NCBI GenBank assembly: GCA_002436505.1
Contig: DJML01000059.1
Location: 1 to 15,376, forward strand
Reading direction: 5' to 3'
DNA: 15,376 nt
DNA from: Bacteroidetes bacterium UBA6491
Lineage (GTDB): Bacteria > Bacteroidota > Bacteroidia > NS11-12g > UBA9320
Under the pieces are notes generated by a model, which was not told the DNA's origin, did no database searches, and saw only the letters and a program-made list of their open reading frames with translations. The position numbers and the translations under genes were made by a program. This document shows, in pieces, positions 1 to 7,796 of the stretch. Each line of letters starts with the position of its first letter. Positions within the stretch are counted from its first letter, which is position 1.

Positions 1-1006
1 AGCAGATGAAATGCTGAACATGGGCTTTAAAGAAGAGATCGATGAGATCCTCCAGTTTACTTCTCCTGAAACACTTACGTGGTTGTTCTCAGCTACCATG
101 CCGGACTCAATTCGTAAGATCGTTGCTGATTACATGGTTGACCCGGTAGAAGTAAGGGTGAGCAAAAAAAACGAGGTAAATAAGGATATTGATCATCAGT
201 ATACAATAATTACAAGGGCAAATAAAACAGAGGCACTTACACGGTTTATTGACCATGAGCCGGAGATAAGAGGCGTGGTTTTCTGCAGGACAAAAAGAGA
301 GACCCAGAATCTCTCCGAAGAATTATTCAAGCGTAACTATAAAGTGGATGCTTTGCACGGAGATCTCTCCCAGCCACAGCGTGACCGTGTGATGAGAAGA
401 TTCAAGAACGGAGATCTTCAGGTTCTGATAGCTACTGATGTGGCGGCAAGAGGAATCGATGTGAATGATCTTACGCACGTGTTCCATTTCTCCTTACCAG
501 ACGATGGTGCATATTATACACATAGAAGCGGAAGAACGGCAAGGGCAGGAAAAAAAGGAATATCTATCGCATTTATAAATGGCAGGGAAAAAAGAAGGAT
601 CAGTGACCTTCAGAGAGAACTGTCTATTGAGTTTACGAAAGTTCCTATTCCTAATATTGAGCACATTGAAGGCAAACGAATTGAAACATGGTGCCACGAC
701 GTGCTGAATACAAGAACCAAAGGTAGACTGTCAGATGAAATTATTGAGAGCATCAACCTCCTTTTCGGTAACCTTTCCAAGGAAGAACTGATCGCAAAAT
801 TTGCCATACAGGAACTTGATAAACTGAGATGGGGAACAACAGACGACCTTAACAAGGATGTTGATGAAGATGTCCCTCATTACTCCAGCCAATCACGTAA
901 AAAGAATAAAAAACGATATGGGAAACCTGGCCAGGGTAAGAATTTTATGAACGGGCATCACCATACAAGACCAAACAAGAAAAAGAAAAGGCAATCCAGC
1001 AATTGA
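1..1006 (+). CDS. DEAD-box ATP-dependent RNA helicase, C-terminal part (5' end outside window)
   Basis: This is the 3' portion of a DEAD-box RNA helicase gene, an enzyme that unwinds or remodels RNA using ATP. The reading frame is open to the first base. The residues before the first ATG (A-D-E-M-L-N-M-G-F) continue directly from motif II (DEAD), so the ATG at 11 is internal and not the start. Motif III (SAT) is at 89-97. The RecA2 domain follows with VVFCRTKRE (motif IV region), DVAARGID (motif V) and HRSGRTARAG (motif VI, 521-550). The final ~50 residues are a low-complexity tail rich in Lys, Arg, Asn and Gly, typical of the RNA-binding tails of DeaD/CsdA- and RhlE-like proteins. The missing N-terminal part should carry the Q motif and Walker A. 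Subfamily cannot be assigned from this fragment. The stop at 1004-1006 has no clear intrinsic terminator after it. Confidence 0.95.
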   Translation, partial: ADEMLNMGFKEEIDEILQFTSPETLTWLFSATMPDSIRKIVADYMVDPVEVRVSKKNEVNKDIDHQYTIITRANKTEALTRFIDHEPEIRGVVFCRTKRETQNLSEELFKRNYKVDALHGDLSQPQRDRVMRRFKNGDLQVLIATDVAARGIDVNDLTHVFHFSLPDDGAYYTHRSGRTARAGKKGISIAFINGREKRRISDLQRELSIEFTKVPIPNIEHIEGKRIETWCHDVLNTRTKGRLSDEIIESINLLFGNLSKEELIAKFAIQELDKLRWGTTDDLNKDVDEDVPHYSSQSRKKNKKRYGKPGQGKNFMNGHHHTRPNKKKKRQSSN

Positions 1007-1069
1007 TATATGGTGGATTAAATAGGTTCCGACCTGGAATTTATCTTTAATTCGGATCATATGATGTTG

Positions 1070-1098
1070 TTGTTTGATGAAAAAAATTGATACATTTG
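1070..1098 (+). promoter_or_regulatory. Bacteroidota-type promoter of the histone-like gene
   Basis: TTG at 1070-1072 and TACATTTG at 1091-1098 are separated by 18 bases. This fits the -33 TTTG/-7 TAnnTTTG promoter known from Bacteroidota. Transcription would start near 1105, about 10 bases before the ATG at 1115, giving a very short leader with no Shine-Dalgarno sequence. It is the best promoter match in the window. Confidence 0.7.
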
Positions 1099-1114
1099 CA
1101 AAAAATTTCACAAA

Positions 1115-1552
1115 ATGGCGGTTACAAGACTGGAAAGAAAGGCAAGAAGAAATAAAACACGAGCTAAGGTGAGAGTTCAGACTATTAAGAGGAATCTTAA
1201 CCGTGTTTTCGTGAAATCACCTTACAAAGAAGAATCAGGTGTCGTGATTGAAGTAGAGGATGTTTTTAAATCTGTTGAGGAGAACAATAAAAATTTACCT
1301 GTTAAAAGTGCTCCTGTTGCTAAAGAAACTACTGTCGAAAAAGTAGAAGAAACAGCAGAGGTAACACCAGAGGTAAAAGAAGTGAAGGCGAAAAAGCCTG
1401 CAACTAAAAAACCTGCAACTAAAAAAGAAACAAAGGACAAACCTGAAGCAAAGAAACCTGCAGCAAAGAAGGCAGCTGCTAAAAAGCCGGCTGCTAAAAA
1501 AGCAGCACCTAAGAAAACTGCAACGACCAAAGGTTCAAAAGCAGAAGGATAA
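1115..1552 (+). CDS. Small basic protein with histone-H1-like Lys/Ala/Pro tail
   Basis: A 145-residue protein in three parts. Residues 1-40 are very basic (L-E-R-K-A-R-R-N-K-T-R then an IKRNLNR segment) and look helical. Residues ~41-90 are acidic and Val/Glu rich. Residues ~90-145 are a low-complexity tail of AKKPA/TKKPA/AAKKA units like the C-terminal tail of eukaryotic histone H1 and bacterial H1-like proteins (Hc1, AlgP/AlgR3 type). Such tails bind DNA or RNA non-specifically, so a nucleoid- or RNA-associated role is likely; that is inference. I recall a similar short basic N-terminus in Bacteroidota proteins but cannot name the family. The gene is monocistronic: it has its own promoter at 1070-1098 and terminator at 1577-1608. 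The tail is encoded by A-rich repeats, including one perfect duplication. Confidence 0.85.
   Translation: MAVTRLERKARRNKTRAKVRVQTIKRNLNRVFVKSPYKEESGVVIEVEDVFKSVEENNKNLPVKSAPVAKETTVEKVEETAEVTPEVKEVKAKKPATKKPATKKETKDKPEAKKPAAKKAAAKKPAAKKAAPKKTATTKGSKAEG
1397..1426 (+). repeat. Tandem duplication of a 15-base unit in the H1-like tail
   Basis: Two perfect adjacent copies of cctgcaactaaaaaa (1397-1411 and 1412-1426) encode two PATKK-type units. Degenerate copies of the same Lys/Ala/Pro unit continue to about 1520. The array probably varies in copy number between strains by slippage, which is inference. Confidence 0.75.
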
Positions 1553-1576
1553 TCCAAGATATATAGAATACACCAA

Positions 1577-1608
1577 GGGCCGCATGTTAAAATGTGGCCC
1601 TTTTTTTT
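1577..1608 (+). terminator. Intrinsic terminator of the histone-like gene
   Basis: An 8-bp stem (1577-1584 with 1593-1600, GC-rich, one G-U pair) has an 8-base loop and is followed at once by eight T residues (1601-1608). It lies 25 bases after the stop at 1552. Confidence 0.88.
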
Positions 1609-1655
1609 GGCCATATTTTCTCATTCCCTCGATTCATTGAAGAAATTCCGGGCAC

Positions 1656-1675
1656 TTTAGATAAATAAATCTAAA
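1656..1675. promoter_or_regulatory. Perfect 7-bp inverted repeat upstream of the TraB-family gene
   Basis: TTTAGAT (1656-1662) and ATCTAAA (1669-1675) form a perfect inverted repeat with a 6-base AT-only spacer. It sits just before a possible -7 element at 1682-1689, where a -33 element and a regulator would bind. It is AT-rich and has no T tract, so an operator is more likely than a terminator, but chance is possible. Confidence 0.3.
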
Positions 1676-1681
1676 CAAGCT

Positions 1682-1689
1682 TAGTTTTG
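1682..1689 (+). promoter_or_regulatory. Possible -7 element for the TraB-family gene
   Basis: TAGTTTTG matches the Bacteroidota TAnnTTTG consensus, but no TTG lies at the expected -33 spacing; that place is taken by the inverted repeat at 1656-1675. The implied leader to the ATG at 1754 is about 60 bases. Confidence 0.3.
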
Positions 1690-1753
1690 GTAAATTATCC
1701 TGCCGCGAAATATTCGTTGTTGTTTGGAGTTATTATTAGGACATTTCACTTAT

Positions 1754-4700
1754 ATGATATCTTACCGATCGATCTTTCGACTCACTCTTTCTGTGTTTCT
1801 ATTTTCTCTTAGTTCAGCAGCATTTGGTCAGAAGTACCCTTCTTTGCTATGGGAAGTTACAGGAAACGGACTTCAGAAGCCGTCTTACCTCTATGGAACC
1901 ATGCACGTGAGCAACAAGATCGCCTTTTACCTGGGAGATCCATTTTTTGACGCCCTTGAGAATGCTGAAATGGTTGCACTTGAGCTTGAACCGGAGAAAT
2001 GGTTTGACGAAGTATTGAGCGATAAGAACCAATACAAGAGAAATGTATCTGATTACGGCGGCGGATATGGCGAATGGAACATCTTCAAGGGAATTTTTAA
2101 CATGGATCTTAATGTGAACAATACATTAAAGATGTTGTACATGCAGGATCCAATGACATATAACACGCTACTTTTCAGGCTCTACGAACCAAGCGGAAAT
2201 TTTGAAGAGGAAACCTGGCTCGATATGTATATCTACCAGTCTGCTAGAAAATTAGGAAAAAAGACAGTTGGGCTGGAATCTTACGAAATGGCGAACAACA
2301 TGATGGATAGGGCCAATAAGGAGATCAGTGAAGAAGACGAAAGTAAACGGAAGAAACGAAAACAGTTAAGCTATACCGAGAGGCAAGAAGTTTCTCTTAA
2401 AATTGAGGATGCTTACCGTAAGGCAAATCTTGATGTTCTTGACTCACTCAATGCACTCATGTCACATCCTTCCTTTACCAAATATATTCTCTATGAGCGC
2501 AACAAGAATTTCGTAAAGGGGTTGGATACACTGATGCGTAAGCAGTCGGTGTTCGCAGGATTCGGTGCGGCTCATCTTCCGGGAGAGAAGGGATGCGTTG
2601 AACTTTTAAGGGAATTGGGATATACCGTCAAACCCATGTCTTTAGGTAAAAGGAACGCTAAAAAAAGACAGAAGCTTGAGGATATGATCCTCAAAAGGAA
2701 AGTACAGCGATTTACAATTCCTGACGGTTCAATTTCATTTGAGATCCCTGGAACGGCTTATGCGCTGGGAGGAGGGTTTCAGGCAGGTAATTTGCTTGCT
2801 ATGGATATTCCAAATGGCACCAATTTCCTTATAAACAGGATACCTTCCCGATCATCATTTGTCGGAATGACTCCGGAAGCACAACTAAAGAGCCTGGATT
2901 CTATCCTTTATGAGGTGATCCCCGGTGAAATTGTCAGTAAAAAGGTCATTTTGGTATCCGGACACCCGGCCCTCGACATTACGAATAAAACAAGAAGAGG
3001 GGATATCCACCGTTCTCAGATCATTTTTCTGCAGGATGAGATCGTCATGATCCGCTTATCTGCTTCAGGTGACAAGATCCGTCGTGGCCTTGCAGGTTAT
3101 TTCTTTTCTTCTATCCAAATAAATATCGATGAGCCGGGTAAATGGAGAACAATAGAGTCGAAAGATGGATCCTTTTCCTACGAAGCCCCCGCAAGAGCGG
3201 TGTCGTACAGTAAGAACCAAAGCGATATGCACCTGAGAAACGTTTATGAATACGTGGTGGCCGGGAATGGGGATGTGTTCGCAACTTACAGGATCGCCAC
3301 AGATGAATCAGGCTATCTTGAAGAAGATCCGTATACTTTTTCTCTTCTGGCAAATGCTATTGAAGAGGACCTGGACATTGAAATAACCCATAGTTCCCTG
3401 ATCCAGGACGGAGCATTCAGGCAAAGAACAGTCTATGAGCCATATAAAGGAAGAAAAGTGTTTGCATTGTTCAGGACAAATGCGCTCTCTCATTATGCAT
3501 TTATAGCATATACTAACGATTCACTGAGTGCAGACAGATTTTTCAACAGTGTTCAGATCAAAAACTCAACCTTTGGTTCGTTGTATGAAATGATCGATTC
3601 TGCCACATTTTTCAGATCCCGGGTACCATGGGAGGTGGAGAATAAAAAACAACCGCCCAGAAGTTATTATTCTTCGTTCGGATCTCAGAATGAGGATGAA
3701 AATCCAGCAGAAAGCTACGAAAAGTACAAAACGGTCTATCCGCCATTTTCAACTGACAGGATACATATCACCTACGAAAGATTCAACAGGTATGATTATG
3801 TACATGACACGTCGGTGTTTTTAAAAATGATTGAAAAAGAGATAACACATGGTCATGATGAACACATTGAATCGAAGAAAATTGTCTGGGATCCTGCAGG
3901 ACTAAAGGCAGATTACCATACTTCGGATACTTTTACCTCAAGAAGGTATCATTACCGGATCCTCTGGCAGCGTAGAAGTATGCACAGGATAAAGACTACG
4001 TATGATGTTTCCCTTGGAGAAGGACCTGTAACACTGGCCTTCCTTGAGCATTTTGAACCGCTGGAGGATACATTGTCAATCGGTTCGTATTTGGAAAGCC
4101 CGCTGAGTCAATTGAAAAGAGACGTCATCAGCAACGATACGATCGTATTCGAAGGAGCCAACGATTTTATTGAAACGGCCTACAGGCAGTATAAGGATAA
4201 AGAAGTGCTCGATCTGTTCACCATGTTAAAGGATACCACGCCCGTTCTTGCGAAAAAAGAAGACAAGGATATTTACAGCAATTACTTTGTGGCCATTCAA
4301 TACCTTGACCATTCAAAGGAGCATCTTGACAGGCTGGCAATGGAGTATAAGGAAAGCAGCGACAGCTCCTTAAGACAAATGGAGATACTGGTGACCCTTT
4401 TGAAAATGAATCGAAAGGAAAGTCACCTGCTGGCAAAAAAGCTTCTGCTCAATGAAGCGCCGATAGGAGTGAAGGTCGAATTATCCCATCCGCTGGTGAC
4501 CAATCTGATGGATTCATTGAAACTCGCCCGATTGTTCTTTCCGGAAATCCTGGAACTTACAGCATATTTTGAATACGAATCAGTGGTTGTCAGAGTTCTG
4601 GCCGAAATGATGGACAGCAATGCCCTGGATCATACATCTTATGCGCCTTATCTCCCTTATCTGGTACGTGAAGCGAAAGTACAGTTCAGACGGTTTAGTT

Positions 4701-5413
4701 CTTCCACACAAGAAGAGCCGGATGCTAATAGAGCCTGGAAAGAGGACGACTGGAAATACCTGGGGGATCAGATGATGCCTGCCTACTGGAAATTACTGTA
4801 CCCGTTCAGGAAAAAGCCTGAAGTATCGGAAATCTTTAAAAGTGCCGGAAGCTCCTCCAAGCGGCATGTGCGTGAGATCTATGCCCGTTTCCTGGCAACA
4901 GAGGATGTAAAAGTAAGTGACAAAGAATGTGAGTACCTCACTTCCGGCCTTGCACCGCTTTACCGTTATTCGATGTTGAAGGATGTGCAAAGGCTTGATC
5001 TGTTAAAGGACACAAATTGGGTCAGCCTGTACATTGCAGATCAGATCAGATCGCTGGGTTCTGACTTTAACGATTATAACTGGGAACCGATCCATATCGA
5101 TTCGATGAAATGGGTGAAGAGCCAAGAAGATTCCATCAGACGTGTGCATTACACCACGTACTACCTGAAATTTAAAAGAACAGTCGACAACAAAACCAGC
5201 ACCAGGTATGCTATTGTAATGGTTAAGAAAACAGACGATAATTATCCGCCATTTGAATACCTTTCAGAATCAGCTGAAATTGAAATTGACCAGACCGAGG
5301 ATGAGCTCTTTAAAGATCTGAGGAATTCCCTGATCGCGGAATACAGGGACAATGATTACCCGATGTATACGGACAGAAATATTCGTTTCGATTTTATGTA
5401 TTATCTAAGGTAG
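1754..5413 (+). CDS. Large secreted TraB/GumN-family protein with repeated C-terminal domains
   Basis: A 1219-residue protein. An in-frame TTG at 1724 is open, but the ATG at 1754 gives a clean signal peptide (basic start, hydrophobic core, SAAFG cleavage region around residue 25), so I chose it. Residues ~30-305 are a TraB/GumN (Tiki-like) domain: LWEV, YGTMH, ALELEP, and a distal GFGAAHLPG followed by a GY-V segment. In this family the paired GxxH motifs and a Glu form a metal site, and some members (Tiki) are metalloproteases, so a periplasmic or outer-envelope hydrolase is plausible. Residues ~319-457, ~463-602 and ~619-772 look like three copies of one α/β domain. The first two begin DGSxSxE and end FFxSxQI; the first and third share a SKKxx strand. 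Residues ~775-1219 are mostly helical without recognised motifs. There is no T9SS C-terminal sorting signal that I can see. Family members are usually ~300 residues, so about 900 extra residues are unexplained. Confidence 0.85.
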   Translation: MISYRSIFRLTLSVFLFSLSSAAFGQKYPSLLWEVTGNGLQKPSYLYGTMHVSNKIAFYLGDPFFDALENAEMVALELEPEKWFDEVLSDKNQYKRNVSDYGGGYGEWNIFKGIFNMDLNVNNTLKMLYMQDPMTYNTLLFRLYEPSGNFEEETWLDMYIYQSARKLGKKTVGLESYEMANNMMDRANKEISEEDESKRKKRKQLSYTERQEVSLKIEDAYRKANLDVLDSLNALMSHPSFTKYILYERNKNFVKGLDTLMRKQSVFAGFGAAHLPGEKGCVELLRELGYTVKPMSLGKRNAKKRQKLEDMILKRKVQRFTIPDGSISFEIPGTAYALGGGFQAGNLLAMDIPNGTNFLINRIPSRSSFVGMTPEAQLKSLDSILYEVIPGEIVSKKVILVSGHPALDITNKTRRGDIHRSQIIFLQDEIVMIRLSASGDKIRRGLAGYFFSSIQINIDEPGKWRTIESKDGSFSYEAPARAVSYSKNQSDMHLRNVYEYVVAGNGDVFATYRIATDESGYLEEDPYTFSLLANAIEEDLDIEITHSSLIQDGAFRQRTVYEPYKGRKVFALFRTNALSHYAFIAYTNDSLSADRFFNSVQIKNSTFGSLYEMIDSATFFRSRVPWEVENKKQPPRSYYSSFGSQNEDENPAESYEKYKTVYPPFSTDRIHITYERFNRYDYVHDTSVFLKMIEKEITHGHDEHIESKKIVWDPAGLKADYHTSDTFTSRRYHYRILWQRRSMHRIKTTYDVSLGEGPVTLAFLEHFEPLEDTLSIGSYLESPLSQLKRDVISNDTIVFEGANDFIETAYRQYKDKEVLDLFTMLKDTTPVLAKKEDKDIYSNYFVAIQYLDHSKEHLDRLAMEYKESSDSSLRQMEILVTLLKMNRKESHLLAKKLLLNEAPIGVKVELSHPLVTNLMDSLKLARLFFPEILELTAYFEYESVVVRVLAEMMDSNALDHTSYAPYLPYLVREAKVQFRRFSSSTQEEPDANRAWKEDDWKYLGDQMMPAYWKLLYPFRKKPEVSEIFKSAGSSSKRHVREIYARFLATEDVKVSDKECEYLTSGLAPLYRYSMLKDVQRLDLLKDTNWVSLYIADQIRSLGSDFNDYNWEPIHIDSMKWVKSQEDSIRRVHYTTYYLKFKRTVDNKTSTRYAIVMVKKTDDNYPPFEYLSESAEIEIDQTEDELFKDLRNSLIAEYRDNDYPMYTDRNIRFDFMYYLR

Positions 5414-7069
5414 CTATTGCACCTTTACCCGTGAAATACCCGAAGGGATGTTTGAAATACCGTCTGGTCCTCTTAAAACCAGGTTGTTAAGAAGGATGAT
5501 GTCGCCACTTTTGGCATTGGAAAGAATTTGTCTAGCCTCACGGTTCAATTCAGGCCCTTTATGATGTATGGGTGGGGTAATTGATGTGTGATCGTTATAG
5601 ATCAGACTCAGGTCAAATTCAATGACACCGTATTGTTTATTCTCTTCACCCGTATTCTGGTCTTTCAGCAAGATCTTGTCTAACGCCTTAAGGTCATTGG
5701 CAGGAACCACCGCCTCATACTTCAGGTCACCAAGGGCAATTAAAGGAAGGTCAATGTCCTTTACCAGGAATTCTTTTTCCGCGATCTTGACCAAACCATA
5801 AGGCATCCGTGTATAGATCTGAACTTTGGTCAATTTCTTCTCATCCACCCTGACGAAGAAATTAGCACCTCGTTTAAAAACCTGGCCGTTGTTGGTACGG
5901 GCAATAAGATTTCTGGTATCTTCAAATTCTGAGGTCTGAATTCTTAGTGCATTCTCAATGCCAACATACAGTGTTCCATACTTTTCGTTCTGGATAACGG
6001 GCTCTACGTCGATAACGCTGAAAGATTTTAACGTTGTGAATTGCTGATTGGAGAATTGTATTGAATAGGTGCCTTTTCTTTCCGGGATATAGATGAAGTC
6101 ACCGGGGCGATGTAGCACGTACTCTGTGAAACCGTACTGGTTGTTCACTTTTACGATGACCTTCTCGGTATAGATGGAATCAAAATATATCTTGAATCTC
6201 AATGGTCTGCCGGCAGGATAAATGCTGTCGGTCAATGACTGAACATGCAGATAGGCGTTGCTTTCTCGTTTCTTTTTACGGAGTTGCGACAGCAGTTCGG
6301 CTACCTCTAACTGGCCGAAGAAATCCTTGATGGCAGTTCGTTCCCGGATATTCTTGTCCGCTGATTCCAGGATGGTCCTTACATCAAAAGGAAGCCTGTC
6401 AGCATGAAGCCTGAATGCTTCCCGAATGATCTGTTCAATGGTAAAGCTTTTGGTATGCTCGATTTGAGCTTCAAAATGTGACAAATTCAGCAATGTGATG
6501 TTTAACGGTGTTTTGGAGAAAAAAAACGTTTCCGGGGCCGACTTTTTACCATTTGAACGAACGATCATATCGGGCAATGGTAGGATCGTGTCCAGTTGGT
6601 CTAAAGCATCCAACGGCAGAAATGACCTTATGTCCGTTTTGAAAGCAGCGAGCCTGTCCATCAGAGAGTCCGCCAGTTTCTTGTCGATCATAATGTCATT
6701 AGGGATCTCTTCCCTTTTACCCCTCTTCAGGTATCCGTTCTTATCGATCTCATCCGAACGGATGAGCCTGTTTCTTATTTCTTCGATGTAATCCAATATC
6801 TCTACTGTCTTATCTTCAACAGCGATCATTCGCCCTTTGGTCTCGTTGTAAACAAACTCGTCATTTTCCAGGAATTTCAGAAACATCAGGTTGGCCCTCG
6901 ACTGATGCTTTTCTGTTTCGGTGATCATTTTCTGCATCGTCCTTTCGGAATGCATGACCGTATCAACAAAGTCGGAAGGGATGAAAGAGAACAACAGGGC
7001 AAGCACCACAAGATACATAAGGCTTATTGCCTTTTGTCTTAATTCGCCGCTGTCGTTTGATGAGAACAT
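5414..7069 (-). CDS. gldM: GldM-like motor/periplasmic subunit
   Basis: A 551-residue homologue of GldM/PorM, the subunit that couples the proton-driven GldL ring in the inner membrane to the periplasmic parts of the type IX secretion/gliding machine. The N-terminus has the family pattern: a short cytoplasmic segment with Arg11, then LMYLVVLALL with Tyr19 starting the single membrane helix (about residues 14-31). These match the membrane-helix Arg and Tyr that face the GldL glutamate in the known motor. The rest is periplasmic: a helical first domain (to ~275), then β-rich domains. The typical C-terminal GldM region starts near residue 363 (LYVGIENALRI) and ends with LNNLVLRGPDG and a final VKV. 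It is slightly longer than F. johnsoniae GldM (513). The stop abuts the stop of the TraB-family gene. It lies 5 bases after gldL and no gldN follows, so the symbol marks homology, not proven T9SS function. Confidence 0.85.
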   Translation of the reverse strand: MFSSNDSGELRQKAISLMYLVVLALLFSFIPSDFVDTVMHSERTMQKMITETEKHQSRANLMFLKFLENDEFVYNETKGRMIAVEDKTVEILDYIEEIRNRLIRSDEIDKNGYLKRGKREEIPNDIMIDKKLADSLMDRLAAFKTDIRSFLPLDALDQLDTILPLPDMIVRSNGKKSAPETFFFSKTPLNITLLNLSHFEAQIEHTKSFTIEQIIREAFRLHADRLPFDVRTILESADKNIRERTAIKDFFGQLEVAELLSQLRKKKRESNAYLHVQSLTDSIYPAGRPLRFKIYFDSIYTEKVIVKVNNQYGFTEYVLHRPGDFIYIPERKGTYSIQFSNQQFTTLKSFSVIDVEPVIQNEKYGTLYVGIENALRIQTSEFEDTRNLIARTNNGQVFKRGANFFVRVDEKKLTKVQIYTRMPYGLVKIAEKEFLVKDIDLPLIALGDLKYEAVVPANDLKALDKILLKDQNTGEENKQYGVIEFDLSLIYNDHTSITPPIHHKGPELNREARQILSNAKSGDIILLNNLVLRGPDGISNIPSGISRVKVQ

Positions 7070-7074
7070 AATGA

Positions 7075-7575
7075 TCAGAATTTGTATTTCTCAAATTCCT
7101 GCAGTTTTTCGTTAGCTGCAGCAATCTTTATTTTCAGACTGTTCACTTCCTGCTGGTATTCCAGCGTAGCCTGCGTCACTCCGTCGTAATTCTTTTCTAG
7201 GGTCTCTACCGTTTTTGTGAGTCGTTGTGTAGCCTCATTCAATTTGGCCACTGTATCATTCATCTGCACGATCGATTCGATGATCTGTTGAACCTGCTGA
7301 TGCTGGGCGGTTTGCACTTCACCCATGGTGATGTCATATCTTTCGGATGTTTCTTTAAGTTGAGGGAATACCCGTTCCCAGGGGTAGGATCGTCGGACGC
7401 CGACTTTCTGTACACCGGAAATGATGAAGATCAACGCTTCTCCTACCAGTCCTATGATAAAAAGAGTGTCTGCCGCTCTCCAACCCAGGAACTTGAAAAG
7501 TGCAGCGATAAGAATGATGGCCGCACCAAGGCCATAGAAAAAATTCAATAAGTCAAATCTCCGGGGTGGTTGCAT
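7075..7575 (-). CDS. gldL: GldL-like proton-channel motor subunit
   Basis: A 166-residue homologue of GldL/PorL, the inner-membrane ring that surrounds two GldM helices and carries protons. Two membrane helices are visible: residues ~10-30 (FFYGLGAAIILIAALFKF) and ~36-57. The second holds Glu46 in GLVGEALIFIIS, equivalent to the essential proton-path glutamate of characterised GldL (Glu49 in F. johnsoniae). The WERVFPQL segment after helix 2 is also family-typical. Residues ~85-166 form a long predicted coiled coil in the cytoplasm. It is shorter than F. johnsoniae GldL (~215), the loss being in the C-terminal region. The ATG at 7575 gives the correct N-terminus; no Shine-Dalgarno sequence or convincing promoter was found in 7576-7710. 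The gene is followed 5 bases later by gldM and is not preceded by gldK; the gene upstream is pruA, behind a terminator. Confidence 0.87.
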   Translation of the reverse strand: MQPPRRFDLLNFFYGLGAAIILIAALFKFLGWRAADTLFIIGLVGEALIFIISGVQKVGVRRSYPWERVFPQLKETSERYDITMGEVQTAQHQQVQQIIESIVQMNDTVAKLNEATQRLTKTVETLEKNYDGVTQATLEYQQEVNSLKIKIAAANEKLQEFEKYKF

Positions 7576-7710
7576 ATGCGAGCGGTACTACCTGATTATC
7601 AGACCAAAATATGTACCAAATAAGGATTAGGAGAAGTAAATGAATCTTGATTGTGGAAAACTCATGAGATAAATCAACTAAGCATCTAACTTTTAGAATT
7701 TTAGTTGTGC

Positions 7711-7743
7711 AAAAAAATGATCCCCTCAGCAAATGAGAGGATC
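7711..7743 (-). terminator. Intrinsic terminator of the murB-rluA-pruA unit
   Basis: On the minus strand a 9-bp stem (7743-7735 with 7727-7719, one U-G pair) with a 7-base loop is followed by A and seven T residues (7718-7711). It lies about 53 bases after the pruA stop and separates pruA from gldL on the same strand. Confidence 0.88.
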
Positions 7744-7796
7744 GCTGGAATTGATTTCTTTATTCTCAAAAATGGAAACGAGTCCCATTTGTGGAG

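Noticed and set aside
1390..1520. Repeat array that could be a CRISPR or minisatellite element
   Set aside because: The repeats are in frame, degenerate and short, and encode the Lys/Ala/Pro tail; there are no spacers or cas genes.
1222..1614. 130-residue minus-strand ORF rich in Phe, Ala and Ser, looking like a membrane protein
   Set aside because: It is the antisense of the Lys/Ala tail of the H1-like gene (AAG/GCT codons read backwards give Phe/Ser/Ala) and runs through the terminator.
5300..5413. T9SS C-terminal sorting domain at the end of the TraB-family protein, which would tie it to GldLM
   Set aside because: The last ~80 residues are charged and lack the Gly-rich β-sandwich pattern and final Lys-Val type ending of such domains.
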